DNA of 64,000 bases, taken from contig BPJP01000004.1 in the NCBI GenBank assembly GCA_026004675.1, positions 124,001-188,000 of the forward strand, read 5' to 3'. Of the stretch, positions 10,974 to 19,223 are shown piece after piece. Positions within the stretch are counted from its first letter, which is position 1, and every line of letters begins with the position of its first letter. The position numbers and the translations under genes were made by a program. The DNA is from Gemmatales bacterium. Lineage in GTDB: Bacteria > Planctomycetota > Planctomycetia > Gemmatales > Gemmataceae. The notes below the pieces were generated by a model that was given only the letters and a program-made list of their open reading frames with translations, was not told where the DNA came from and made no database searches.

Positions 10974-11163
10974 TCGGCGTTTGCCTCTTTCCTGTTCCTT
11001 TGGGTGCTCGAGTCGGCAAGTTTCGTTCTATCGAGCAGAGCAACGCCGCGAACACTACGATTGCAACCGGCGTAATTCCTGGCGACACCTCTGATGTATG
11101 CGGCACCGGCAACCTTTTTCGCATTCCGCATTCTCCCTGGAGCCAGGTAAAATCAACCAGATC

Positions 11164-12723
11164 ATGACAAAGAATCCCCTACAAATTGATCGTGGCCGGA
11201 TCGCCGTTATTGTGCTGCTGCTCGTCGGTCCGATCATCGTGCTGGCGATTCTCGGTTCGTACTACCTGTGGGTAACCGGTTGGCAGTGGCTGGCGTGGTG
11301 GCCTCTGGCGGCCATGATGATGCTCAGTTGGTTTCTGGCCTGGCATTGGCAGCGCACCCACCGGCTGGTAAAGCCGATTGACTTTACGCCGCCTGGACAT
11401 TTCACGGAAAGAGATAAGCAGGCGCAAAAGCTTGTTGAAGAGCGAGCCCACGAACTGGCCGGGACCGATCCAGAAAACTTTACCAGGCTGCAGTTCTACG
11501 TCGACACAGCCCGGCAATTGGCGGAGGATTTGTCCCGGCTTTATCATCCCGAAGCGCAGGACCCGCTTGGTGGATTGACCGTCGTGGAGATCCTGGCCGT
11601 CATCGAATTGGTCAGCCATGATGTGGCCGATATGGTCGATCGCTCGGTTCCGGGCAGCCACTTGATCACCATCGACCAGATTCGCAAGACGCTTCGGCTC
11701 ACGAAACAAGCGCGTGAGTGGTACGAGCGCAGCCGGGACGTCTACTGGCTTATCTCCGCCATTTGGAACCCGGTCAAGACGGCGGCACGCTACGGTGCTT
11801 CCAAAATTGGATATGTCCCTCTGCAAATGTTGCGAAAGGATCTCGTCTCCGCTTTGTTTTTGTCTTTTATGCAGTACCTCGGCTACTATCTCATCGAGTT
11901 GAACAGCGGTCGGCTGCGGGTTGGGGCATTGCGATATCGAGCCTTGACCCAACAGGTCGCCAGCGCCGCTGGGGCGGAAGAGACGACGCAGTCCGCCGCC
12001 GACATCACGCTGTTGATTCTGGGCCAGGTCAAAGCGGGCAAGTCGAGTTTGATCAACGCCATCCTCGGCGAACAAAAGGCCAAGACCAACGTCATTCCAG
12101 AGACCGAAGGAATCGAACGCTACGAGTTGGACCTCGAAGGAATTCCTGGCCGGCTGGTGCTGCTCGACAGTGCGGGCATTGGCAGCGAAAAGGTCGATGA
12201 AAAAGTCATCGCAGCCACCGTCAAGGCGGCAGAAAACGCGGATCTGATCCTGTACGTGTTGCACGCTCAGAATCCCGGCCGACAGGCCGACTTGGATATG
12301 TTGAAAAAACTAAAAGACCTGTTCGCTCGACGCCCGGAAGTGCGCATGCCGCCGGTTCTCGGCGTTCTTACGCATATCGACTTGTTGCCGCCGAGCTTGG
12401 AATGGACGCCACCTTACAATTGGACCGAACCGAAAAAACCAAAAGAAGAAAGCATACACGACTGTCGGCTTGCCGTGCGCGAGCAACTCGGCGAATATCT
12501 AGTTGGTATCGTGCCGGTGTGTACGGCACCGGATAGAGTGTACGGCATCAACGAGTGGCTTTTACCGACCTTATCGGAATTGATGGGCGAAGCGCGTGCC
12601 GTCCTCATGCTTCGCGTTTTGCATGCCGATATCGATGAGACAAAGTTTCGCAAGGTTTGGCAGCAAACGCTGACCGCCGGCAAACATGCTGTCCGACTTT
12701 TGTGGCGCACATGGTCGGAATAA
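11164..12723 (+). CDS. membrane-anchored GTPase (Era/YcjF-like P-loop family)
   Basis: About 519 residues from ATG 11164, chosen because the protein then begins MTKNPLQIDRGR followed at once by two transmembrane helices (about residues 14-35 and 40-62); ATG 11098 would add 22 residues. A helical region spans 90-270 with a hydrophobic segment near 225-245. The GTPase domain starts at about 280: G1 GQVKAGKSS at 287-295, G3 LLDSAGIG around 335, G4 THID at 403-406. The Thr-His-Ile-Asp motif replaces the canonical NKxD and is seen in some dynamin/YcjX-like GTPases. A membrane-tethered role in envelope stress or membrane remodelling is inference. It lies 190 bases after the phosphatase. Confidence 0.82.
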   Translation: MTKNPLQIDRGRIAVIVLLLVGPIIVLAILGSYYLWVTGWQWLAWWPLAAMMMLSWFLAWHWQRTHRLVKPIDFTPPGHFTERDKQAQKLVEERAHELAGTDPENFTRLQFYVDTARQLAEDLSRLYHPEAQDPLGGLTVVEILAVIELVSHDVADMVDRSVPGSHLITIDQIRKTLRLTKQAREWYERSRDVYWLISAIWNPVKTAARYGASKIGYVPLQMLRKDLVSALFLSFMQYLGYYLIELNSGRLRVGALRYRALTQQVASAAGAEETTQSAADITLLILGQVKAGKSSLINAILGEQKAKTNVIPETEGIERYELDLEGIPGRLVLLDSAGIGSEKVDEKVIAATVKAAENADLILYVLHAQNPGRQADLDMLKKLKDLFARRPEVRMPPVLGVLTHIDLLPPSLEWTPPYNWTEPKKPKEESIHDCRLAVREQLGEYLVGIVPVCTAPDRVYGINEWLLPTLSELMGEARAVLMLRVLHADIDETKFRKVWQQTLTAGKHAVRLLWRTWSE

Positions 12724-12797
12724 CACGCAGGGCAGTCTGGATTCCAATAGAATCACTTTAGCTTCCCGACCTCCGTGCCTCCTGCAAGCGGGCTTCC

Positions 12798-14372
12798 ATG
12801 TTCGATCTCATCATCAGTGGCGGGCGCATCGTCGACGGCACAGGTGCGCCGTGGTTTTACGGCGATATCGGTATCAAACGGGACAAAATCGAGGCGATCG
12901 GCCGGCTGTCCGGTGCTCCGTGCCGGCAGCGACTCGATGCCGCCGGCAAAGTCGTGGCGCCGGGTTTCATCGATACCCATGTGCACGGCGATCTGGTTCT
13001 CTTCGCCGATCCGCTCCACGAACCCGCCATCCGCCAGGGCGTCACTACCTATCTGCTCGGCCAGGACGGTGTCGCCATGGCCCCGTCATCTCGCTCGACC
13101 CTGGATTACATGATGCGCTACACCGCCGGTTTCAGCGGTGGTGTCCAATTCCGCGAGGCCCAATGCCTTCGTGAGCATAGCTTTCTTTCCGTAGCCGACT
13201 ATCTCGCTGCCCTTGACCGCCGGTCGGCGATCAACGTCGCCTATCTGATTCCCAACGGCAACCTGCGCATGGAAGTGATGGGCTTGGCGACCCGGCCGCC
13301 AACGGAGGATGAAATTCGCCAAATGCGGCGGCTCGTCCGCGAAGGAATGGAACAAGGCGCCGTCGGCCTGTCCACCGGCATGGATTACATTCCCAGCCGA
13401 TATGCTACCACCGAAGAACTCATCGAACTCTGTTCGGAGATGTCTCCGTATCAGGGTGTCTATGTGACGCACATGCGCCGCTACGATGCAGAAGGGTTGG
13501 ACGAATCGATGGGCGAAGTCTTTCGCATCGGGCGGGAAGCTGACGTGCCGGTGCATATTTCGCACTTCAACAGTCCGGCCGAATTGGCGTTACCGAAAAT
13601 CGACCAGGCCCGGTCCGCGGGAATCGATGTGACCTACGACCTTTACTGCTACCTCAAAGGTTCGAGCATTTTGGCGATGGTGGCCTTGCCTGCGTGGGTT
13701 CAGGAAGGTGGAATCGAGGCGACGATGCAACGCCTGCGCGATGCGGAGATTCGGCAAAGGATCGAGTTGGCCAATAAGCCTGCCCGCGGCCCCACGGAAG
13801 AAGTGACGTTGACGTACGTGGCGGCCGAGGAGTTTCGCTGTTTCGAAGGATCGACCCTGGCCGAGGCTGCAGAAAAACGGGGCCAATCAATCGTCGATTT
13901 CGTGTGTGACGTTCTCTTGGCGTCGGACATGGCCGTTGGCTGCATTGCCTCGCATCGCCGCCGCTCCGAAGAAGACACCCGGCAAATGCTCCGACACCCG
14001 GCCCAGATGGCCGGAAGCGATGGCATTTTTACCGGCAGCCGACCGCATCCACGAGGCTGGGGTTGTTTCGCCCGCTACCTTGGCCATTACGTTCGCGACG
14101 AACCCGCTTGGACACTCGAACAAGCCGTCCAGCATCTGGCTGGCCATGCTGCCATTCGCTACGGCCTGCGGGATCGCGGCTTGCTCCGCCCAGGCTACGC
14201 CGCCGACATCGTGGTTTTCGATGACAGCACGATCGCGGATCGAGCCACGTATGAAAATCCCCGGAAGTTGGCGGTTGGTGTCGAGCACGTTCTTGTCAAT
14301 GGAGAACCCGTGCTGCTCGCCGGCGAACGAACGAAAGCGACACCCGGCCGAGCCCTGAAGAAAATTCGGTGA
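12798..14372 (+). CDS. N-acyl-D-amino-acid deacylase family amidohydrolase
   Basis: A 524-residue metal-dependent amidohydrolase. It opens with the typical MFDLIISGGRIVDGTGAPW, has the metal-binding HVH pair (His61, His63) in APGFIDTHVHGD, a GLSTGMDYIPSR segment, VTHMRRYD, HISHFNSP and the C-terminal LRPGYAADIVVFD and beta-sandwich characteristic of D-aminoacylases. The family hydrolyses N-acyl-D-amino acids, though many members act on other amides, so the substrate is uncertain. The gene is intact and of normal length. Neighbours do not indicate a pathway. Confidence 0.9.
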   Translation: MFDLIISGGRIVDGTGAPWFYGDIGIKRDKIEAIGRLSGAPCRQRLDAAGKVVAPGFIDTHVHGDLVLFADPLHEPAIRQGVTTYLLGQDGVAMAPSSRSTLDYMMRYTAGFSGGVQFREAQCLREHSFLSVADYLAALDRRSAINVAYLIPNGNLRMEVMGLATRPPTEDEIRQMRRLVREGMEQGAVGLSTGMDYIPSRYATTEELIELCSEMSPYQGVYVTHMRRYDAEGLDESMGEVFRIGREADVPVHISHFNSPAELALPKIDQARSAGIDVTYDLYCYLKGSSILAMVALPAWVQEGGIEATMQRLRDAEIRQRIELANKPARGPTEEVTLTYVAAEEFRCFEGSTLAEAAEKRGQSIVDFVCDVLLASDMAVGCIASHRRRSEEDTRQMLRHPAQMAGSDGIFTGSRPHPRGWGCFARYLGHYVRDEPAWTLEQAVQHLAGHAAIRYGLRDRGLLRPGYAADIVVFDDSTIADRATYENPRKLAVGVEHVLVNGEPVLLAGERTKATPGRALKKIR

Positions 14373-14628
14373 TAATCGTTTTCGTCGCAGAAGCATGACG
14401 AACGCATCGGCATGGCATACAAGGTGGCGGGCGGTCTTGCCAGGGCAAGATTTTTCCAAGTCGCCTTGTGTCTTACCCTTGCGTCTCTGAGTCGTGCTGT
14501 CGATTTTTCTGTTGGTGCTTCGCAATCCGCGTTGCCCCTTACCTACGATTGTGCCATAATCAACCGCCGACATATCGAACCTGCACCGTGGGCATGATTT
14601 TTTACCTGTCTCGAACAAACGCAGTGCC

Positions 14629-15918
14629 ATGGAAGGCGAAGTTTTCATGGGCAAATACGAGGTCCGCCGACTTCTTGGCGAAGGCGGCATGGGTCGCGTT
14701 TACCTGGCCCATCAGTATGATTTGCGGCGAAACGTGGTCGTGAAAGTCATGCACGAGCACGTGGCGGCCGATCCCCTTTTCCGCGAACGTTTCGAATCGG
14801 AAATGCTTCTGATGGCCCAATTTCAACACCCGTTCGCGGTAACTTTATTGGACGCTTCGCTTCACGATCCCAACGGTCCGTGCATCGTCATGGAATACAT
14901 CCGCGGCATCACGCTCGACAAATTGCTCGCGGAAAACAGTCGGCCGCTTTCACCAGGACGCGTGCAACGCATCCTTGGCCAAATCTGTGAAGTCCTCTAT
15001 GCCGCTCACCAGCAGGGAATCATCCATCGCGATCTGAAGCCTGCCAACATCATGGTCCTCGACCGCGACTCCCCCTTTGAGAAGATCAAGATCATGGACT
15101 TTGGTCTGGCCAGGTTACGGGGCCGGTCAGTTGCTTCCAACTCGCCAGGCGATTCGGACGGCGGATCGTTCGTCGGCACGCCGCGTTACATGTCCCCCGA
15201 ACAAATTCGAGGAGAAAACATCGACCACCGCGCGGACATCTACAATGTTGGCTTGATTCTCTACCAACTCCTCACCGGACGGCATCCTTTCGAACGAACC
15301 GAAATGATGGACATAATGTTGGCGCATGCGTTCGATCCGGTACCCAGCTTTCGCGAAGCTGGTGTCGTCGTTCCACGAGGCGTCGAGGAATTGGTGCTCG
15401 CCTGTCTGGCGAAGGATGCCGACGACCGTCCTCCCACCGTGCTGGCTCTCGCTGAGCAGTTCGAAAAAGCCGTCAAGAGAGGAGGACCACGATCGACGGG
15501 CGAAACGACCCATGTGATGGCGCCTACCAAACGGCCGCCGACGCCTGTGCCCGTCGCGGCGACCGATCCATGCACTTTGATCCGGCATCTGGAAGCCTGG
15601 ATGCCGGACTCGGTCGCCCATTATAAGCTTTTCGGCTTCGTTCAGCATGCCAAAGGAGCGGTCGTCGAGAACAAGCCGGGCAAAATGGTCGTTCGTCTCG
15701 ACTTGCCGGGACAACGCTTCAGCTGGTTCGGATGGCGCCGCCGCGAACGGCTGGAGATGGAACTTCTGTTGCAACGAGATCCTCGCCGATCGGGCATTTT
15801 GCACATCAACGTGCTAATGCGCTCGTTGGAAGGGCGATCTCCCTCCGATCCCGTCTGGCGCGACCATTGTAACCGCATTTTTTGCGATCTTCGAGGCTAC
15901 CTGATGCAGACGAGGTGA
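14629..15918 (+). CDS. serine/threonine protein kinase
   Basis: A 429-residue Hanks-type kinase. Motifs: LGEGGMGRVYLA at about 16-27, Lys39 (VVVKV), HRDLKPAN at 133-140, DFG at 157-159 and SPEQ at 189-192. A transmembrane helix is not evident, so this one is probably cytoplasmic. After the kinase domain (ending near 290) comes a Pro/Thr linker and a C-terminal domain of about 110 residues with strands and aromatic residues (FSWFGWRRRERLEMELLL) that I do not recognise. An in-frame ATG at 14647 (MGKYEVRRLLG) has GGAAGGCGAAG upstream and is a good alternative start. The stop directly abuts the stop of the convergent RdgC-like gene. Confidence 0.92.
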   Translation: MEGEVFMGKYEVRRLLGEGGMGRVYLAHQYDLRRNVVVKVMHEHVAADPLFRERFESEMLLMAQFQHPFAVTLLDASLHDPNGPCIVMEYIRGITLDKLLAENSRPLSPGRVQRILGQICEVLYAAHQQGIIHRDLKPANIMVLDRDSPFEKIKIMDFGLARLRGRSVASNSPGDSDGGSFVGTPRYMSPEQIRGENIDHRADIYNVGLILYQLLTGRHPFERTEMMDIMLAHAFDPVPSFREAGVVVPRGVEELVLACLAKDADDRPPTVLALAEQFEKAVKRGGPRSTGETTHVMAPTKRPPTPVPVAATDPCTLIRHLEAWMPDSVAHYKLFGFVQHAKGAVVENKPGKMVVRLDLPGQRFSWFGWRRRERLEMELLLQRDPRRSGILHINVLMRSLEGRSPSDPVWRDHCNRIFCDLRGYLMQTR

Positions 15919-17118
15919 TCATTCGCGTACGACCGACAGCCGCTCAGGGGAACGAGTTCGCCGTACGTCATCCCACTGTAACCAGCGCTGCATTGCTGAC
16001 AGGATATTGGCCCAGCCTTGGCCGACGCGCCGGGCAAGAAATGTGGCATACAGCAAGTCGATGGTTTCGATCAGATGGCGAATCTGATCGATGCGTTCGT
16101 CGAGTGCCGCGCGAAGATCGTTATTGTCGATTGCTGGGAGCTTGGCGGAGGAGACGCCTAGCGTTTCACCCTTGAGGGTGAATTCGTATTGCTGGTCGTG
16201 GCGGACAAAGATGAGTCCGGCTCGGCGGGGCAGTTTGCCGCTGCGGATCGCCTGTCTCGCTTCGGGTAACGAGGTCGGCGAATCGCTCCGAATCGTTTCC
16301 ACTCCTGTCTGCCCGCGCGGACATTCGAGCGTCAACGTCTGCACAAACATGACGGTCACTTCCGACTCGTCGGGCAAAGAGATGGTATCCTCCTCGGCGT
16401 CAATCGTGTACCAGAGCCAGAGCAAGAATTCGTTGCCCAGGTAATTGGGCACCTCAGGGTCGTTCGCCCACCAAACTTCGGGGTCACCTCGCCCGGGTAC
16501 GAATTCCGCAGGGCGAACATCGGACAAGGCACGCGAACGGGAATGTTCCTCTGCCCAACGGATGGCCACCGAGCCGGCGTCCAGGATCGTCAGCACGCGA
16601 TGGAAGGTTTCAGCGAACAAGCGTCGTGCCTCTTCGATGGCGCCCGCCGTCTGCGTTCCGATGAGGACCTGATTGACACGATTATCCCAGAGCATGGGGA
16701 ATTCTTTTCGGCGGATAAAGCGGCCGTCCTGGGCCTCGGCTTCCAGACGATCGCGAGCTGCCTGGCGGGCTTCTTTTTTCTGCCAACGGCTTGGGTAACC
16801 GCTGGGATTGTTGGCCGCCAAAGCCCGCAATTCCGTTTGGGTATACGCATGCAACAAGTCGGCAGGCAGTTTGCACGTGTCTTGCCGCAGGCTGAAGTAC
16901 AAGGTGTCGTTGATGATGTTCTTCGCCAGGTCGAATTCGACGTCCAGCATGTGCTCGCCCGCGATCCAGCCGACCTGGCCGCCGGTAGGGTCGACGACCC
17001 GAGACTGCCCGATGGCCCGGCCAGCGAGCTTTTCCAACTCATCGGGTCCGAAGATTCGCGGCGCCGTCCCGCTGGCCTGAAAGCGCTGAAACGTAAGCCG
17101 CCCTTCCAACATTCCCAT
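15919..17118 (-). CDS. RdgC-like protein (putative recombination-associated, planctomycete type)
   Basis: A 399-residue protein starting at ATG 17118, preceded by AAGGAG with 7-base spacing. The middle region, roughly residues 75-190, resembles RdgC: FSLRQDTCKLPADLLHAY, then a basic helix (KKEARQAARDRLEAEAQDG), RRKEFPMLWD and NQVLIGTQTAGAIEEARRLFAETF. The C-terminal half has an EFLLWLWYTIDAEED segment, beta strands and PEARQAIRSGKLPRRAGL, also seen in RdgC-related proteins. RdgC forms a ring on DNA and restrains RecA in proteobacteria; whether this distant relative does so is unknown. It is divergent from two unusual genes and may belong with them. Confidence 0.55.
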   Translation of the reverse strand: MGMLEGRLTFQRFQASGTAPRIFGPDELEKLAGRAIGQSRVVDPTGGQVGWIAGEHMLDVEFDLAKNIINDTLYFSLRQDTCKLPADLLHAYTQTELRALAANNPSGYPSRWQKKEARQAARDRLEAEAQDGRFIRRKEFPMLWDNRVNQVLIGTQTAGAIEEARRLFAETFHRVLTILDAGSVAIRWAEEHSRSRALSDVRPAEFVPGRGDPEVWWANDPEVPNYLGNEFLLWLWYTIDAEEDTISLPDESEVTVMFVQTLTLECPRGQTGVETIRSDSPTSLPEARQAIRSGKLPRRAGLIFVRHDQQYEFTLKGETLGVSSAKLPAIDNNDLRAALDERIDQIRHLIETIDLLYATFLARRVGQGWANILSAMQRWLQWDDVRRTRSPERLSVVRE

Positions 17119-17307
17119 CGCTGCTCTCCTTGTCGCCGAAGAGAACAACGTACGAACGACGGCTGCTATCGTCAATTGTCTGCTACCAGGCGTTGGCGGC
17201 TGGCGTTTCATGCAGGCGATTGACAGAACGGGCCAATGCCGGGAGAATTACGAACGAGTTGGCGGCCAGCGACGAGCATGTCGAGCGTGCGGGAAGGATC
17301 GTGAGCG

Positions 17308-18354
17308 GTGAAAAGCGTTAGTCCGTTCGAAGCGAAGCTGTTAACGATTCTGAGGTTCTTCCTGGGGCGAGTACCCGAATCGCAAGCGATGCCTTTGCTG
17401 GTTGAACCGAGTTCCTCTCCACGCTGCTTGAGCAGAGAATGTATCGAACTGGTTCAGGATGATCTGGGCAAGGGGTGCATGTTATTGCTGGTGCGCAGAG
17501 GCGGCTGGCGACGACAAAGACACCTTCGCTCAGGCCAGCCCACGGAAGGAAGGCTGTGGCAGCGCTGGACGCCCGAGCGACTTGGTTTTCATTTTTCGCG
17601 GCATACGTTGCGTTTTCTGCTTTGGACGGCAACAGCCCCCTTGCCCAGCCCGAAAAAGGCGTTTTCCTTTCCGGTTGGGCAGGTGACAGCGAGCGATTGG
17701 CTGTTTTTTTATTTCGTCTTCCTGGCGTTGCGAACCGGCCCTTTCAAATCGCATTGTCCACGGTGGTCGGTTTTCTGGGCCAATCCGTTTTGTCGCCTGG
17801 TCTTTCCCGACGCATTCGCCGACGTGGAAAAGGAAGTTCCTGACTTTACCTCTCTGGTAATGGACCAAGGCGCTCCCTTTCTTTTCGAGGCCTTGCAGCT
17901 CGACCTGTCGCGCCACTGGGAGCGAATGGAGCGGGAAAAGCGCGACATGCGTTCGTTGGTTCGAGCCGCCGAGGTAGGACGCGAACAGGAGCGGGTGTTG
18001 CATGGTTTCTTGGACGCGGTTGAACAAGTGCAACGTTGGGACCTGGCCCGTTTTTTTCTGTCGGCGTATTCCCGAGTACTTTCCGCGGGGGAGTCGAGTT
18101 ACAATTGGATGGGGCGCCTCGCAGGCGGACTGCTCCGATTCGCCCAGCGAGTACGGCTATATCGGGCGGCGTTGGGTCCATTGAACGAAATGGAACGCAT
18201 GCGCCGTTGGAATGATCTGGCGCGTGGAGTCGGCTATTTCGATGAGGGATACGCTGCCAGCCAATTATGGAAGGAAGACTGGGAAAGTGTCCAAGGAGAC
18301 GTCGCGGTACGCAACGCTGCTTCGTTGGTCCGCCGCTGGGAAAGCTGGCGGTGA
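17308..18354 (+). CDS. hypothetical protein, Arg/Trp/Phe-rich, possible conflict-system accessory
   Basis: A 348-residue soluble protein beginning at GTG 17308, with AAGGA 9-10 bases upstream. It is strongly basic and aromatic. The N-terminal third carries LLLVRRGGWRRQRHL, LWQRWTPERLGFHFSRHTLRFLLW; the remainder is largely helical. No catalytic motif is visible. The style is reminiscent of accessory domains in planctomycete MoxR/vWA/FtsH ternary conflict systems, but I see no AAA+ or vWA gene in the window, so this is a weak suggestion. The downstream coiled-coil gene starts 54 bases after its stop, suggesting cotranscription. The divergent neighbour is the RdgC-like gene. Confidence 0.7.
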   Translation: MKSVSPFEAKLLTILRFFLGRVPESQAMPLLVEPSSSPRCLSRECIELVQDDLGKGCMLLLVRRGGWRRQRHLRSGQPTEGRLWQRWTPERLGFHFSRHTLRFLLWTATAPLPSPKKAFSFPVGQVTASDWLFFYFVFLALRTGPFKSHCPRWSVFWANPFCRLVFPDAFADVEKEVPDFTSLVMDQGAPFLFEALQLDLSRHWERMEREKRDMRSLVRAAEVGREQERVLHGFLDAVEQVQRWDLARFFLSAYSRVLSAGESSYNWMGRLAGGLLRFAQRVRLYRAALGPLNEMERMRRWNDLARGVGYFDEGYAASQLWKEDWESVQGDVAVRNAASLVRRWESWR

Positions 18355-18408
18355 GAAGCCAAAGCTGATGGATAGAACAGTAGCCATTGCTTGAAAGGAC
18401 GTGCGGTC

Positions 18409-18972
18409 ATGAGCCGAGCGTATCGCATCAAAGTCCGCGAGACCCTGCGGCGCGTCTTTCGTGCCAAAGACGGCGTCAGTACACAGCTGGAATTGCTCGA
18501 GATTCTGCCGCCCGAGCAGATGGCCGAGTTGCTGGCCGAGGAACTAGGACGGCGGGGCTACGAGCGCGACGGTGACAGCGCCAGTAAAACCCTCGAAGGA
18601 GGCATCAAGGTCATCGTCAACATCCAAACCGGCACCGTGCAGGTCCAAGTGGAAGAATGCACCGAAAAGGAATTGGAAGCCGAGCAAGAAGGGGTCGTCT
18701 TCGACGAACAGCCCACACAACGCGAACGACAATTGCGCGAGGCTGCTCGACAAAAACTTGACAAACAAGCAGAACAGCAAGCGGCCCAATTGCAAGAAGA
18801 GGTAACCAAACGGCTGGAGAATGTGCTTGGTGATCTACGCAAGGAACTCGACCAGGCAGTCAATCGCGTAACGGCGGAAGCGTTGAAAAAGAAAGCCGCC
18901 CAATTGGGACAAATCAAGGAACTTTCGGAAGACCAGGAACAAGGGACGTTGACTATCGTGGTGGAAGTGTGA
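18409..18972 (+). CDS. hypothetical coiled-coil protein with DUF2997-like strand segment
   Basis: A 187-residue protein from ATG 18409 (GAAAGGA upstream). Residues 1-55 are helical (SRAYRIKVRETLRRVF, LLEILPPEQMAELLAEELGRRGYERDG). A short beta segment, EGGIKVIVNIQTGTVQVQVEE at about 66-86, resembles DUF2997-type domains. From 88 to 170 it is a long, highly charged coiled coil rich in Gln, Glu and Lys, and the last residues return to beta (GTLTIVVEV). No enzyme motif is present. It probably works with the preceding gene as a structural or adaptor subunit; the function is unknown. Confidence 0.72.
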   Translation: MSRAYRIKVRETLRRVFRAKDGVSTQLELLEILPPEQMAELLAEELGRRGYERDGDSASKTLEGGIKVIVNIQTGTVQVQVEECTEKELEAEQEGVVFDEQPTQRERQLREAARQKLDKQAEQQAAQLQEEVTKRLENVLGDLRKELDQAVNRVTAEALKKKAAQLGQIKELSEDQEQGTLTIVVEV

Positions 18973-19223
18973 GGGGGCCATGGGCGGGCTTTCCTATCTT
19001 TCCTGATTGCCTCTCGGTTCAGAACGATCGGCACGATCGGCATCGGTCTTTTTTCTGGATCAACCCGCAAACTCTGCTTCTCCCTCAAGATCGTTAAGCT
19101 CGGCAACCGATAATCAAGTCGGAATATCCTCAAGAGACGACGTCACTGGTGACATTGCGTACTCACCGCGGAGCGGGAGCGCGAGGACGGAATAACCAGC
19201 AGGTCGAGGGCGAGGCGATTTTG

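Noticed and set aside
11179..12264. 361-residue gene antisense to the GTPase
   Set aside because: It lies wholly opposite a gene with clear GTPase motifs, shows no domain of its own and has shadow-like composition.
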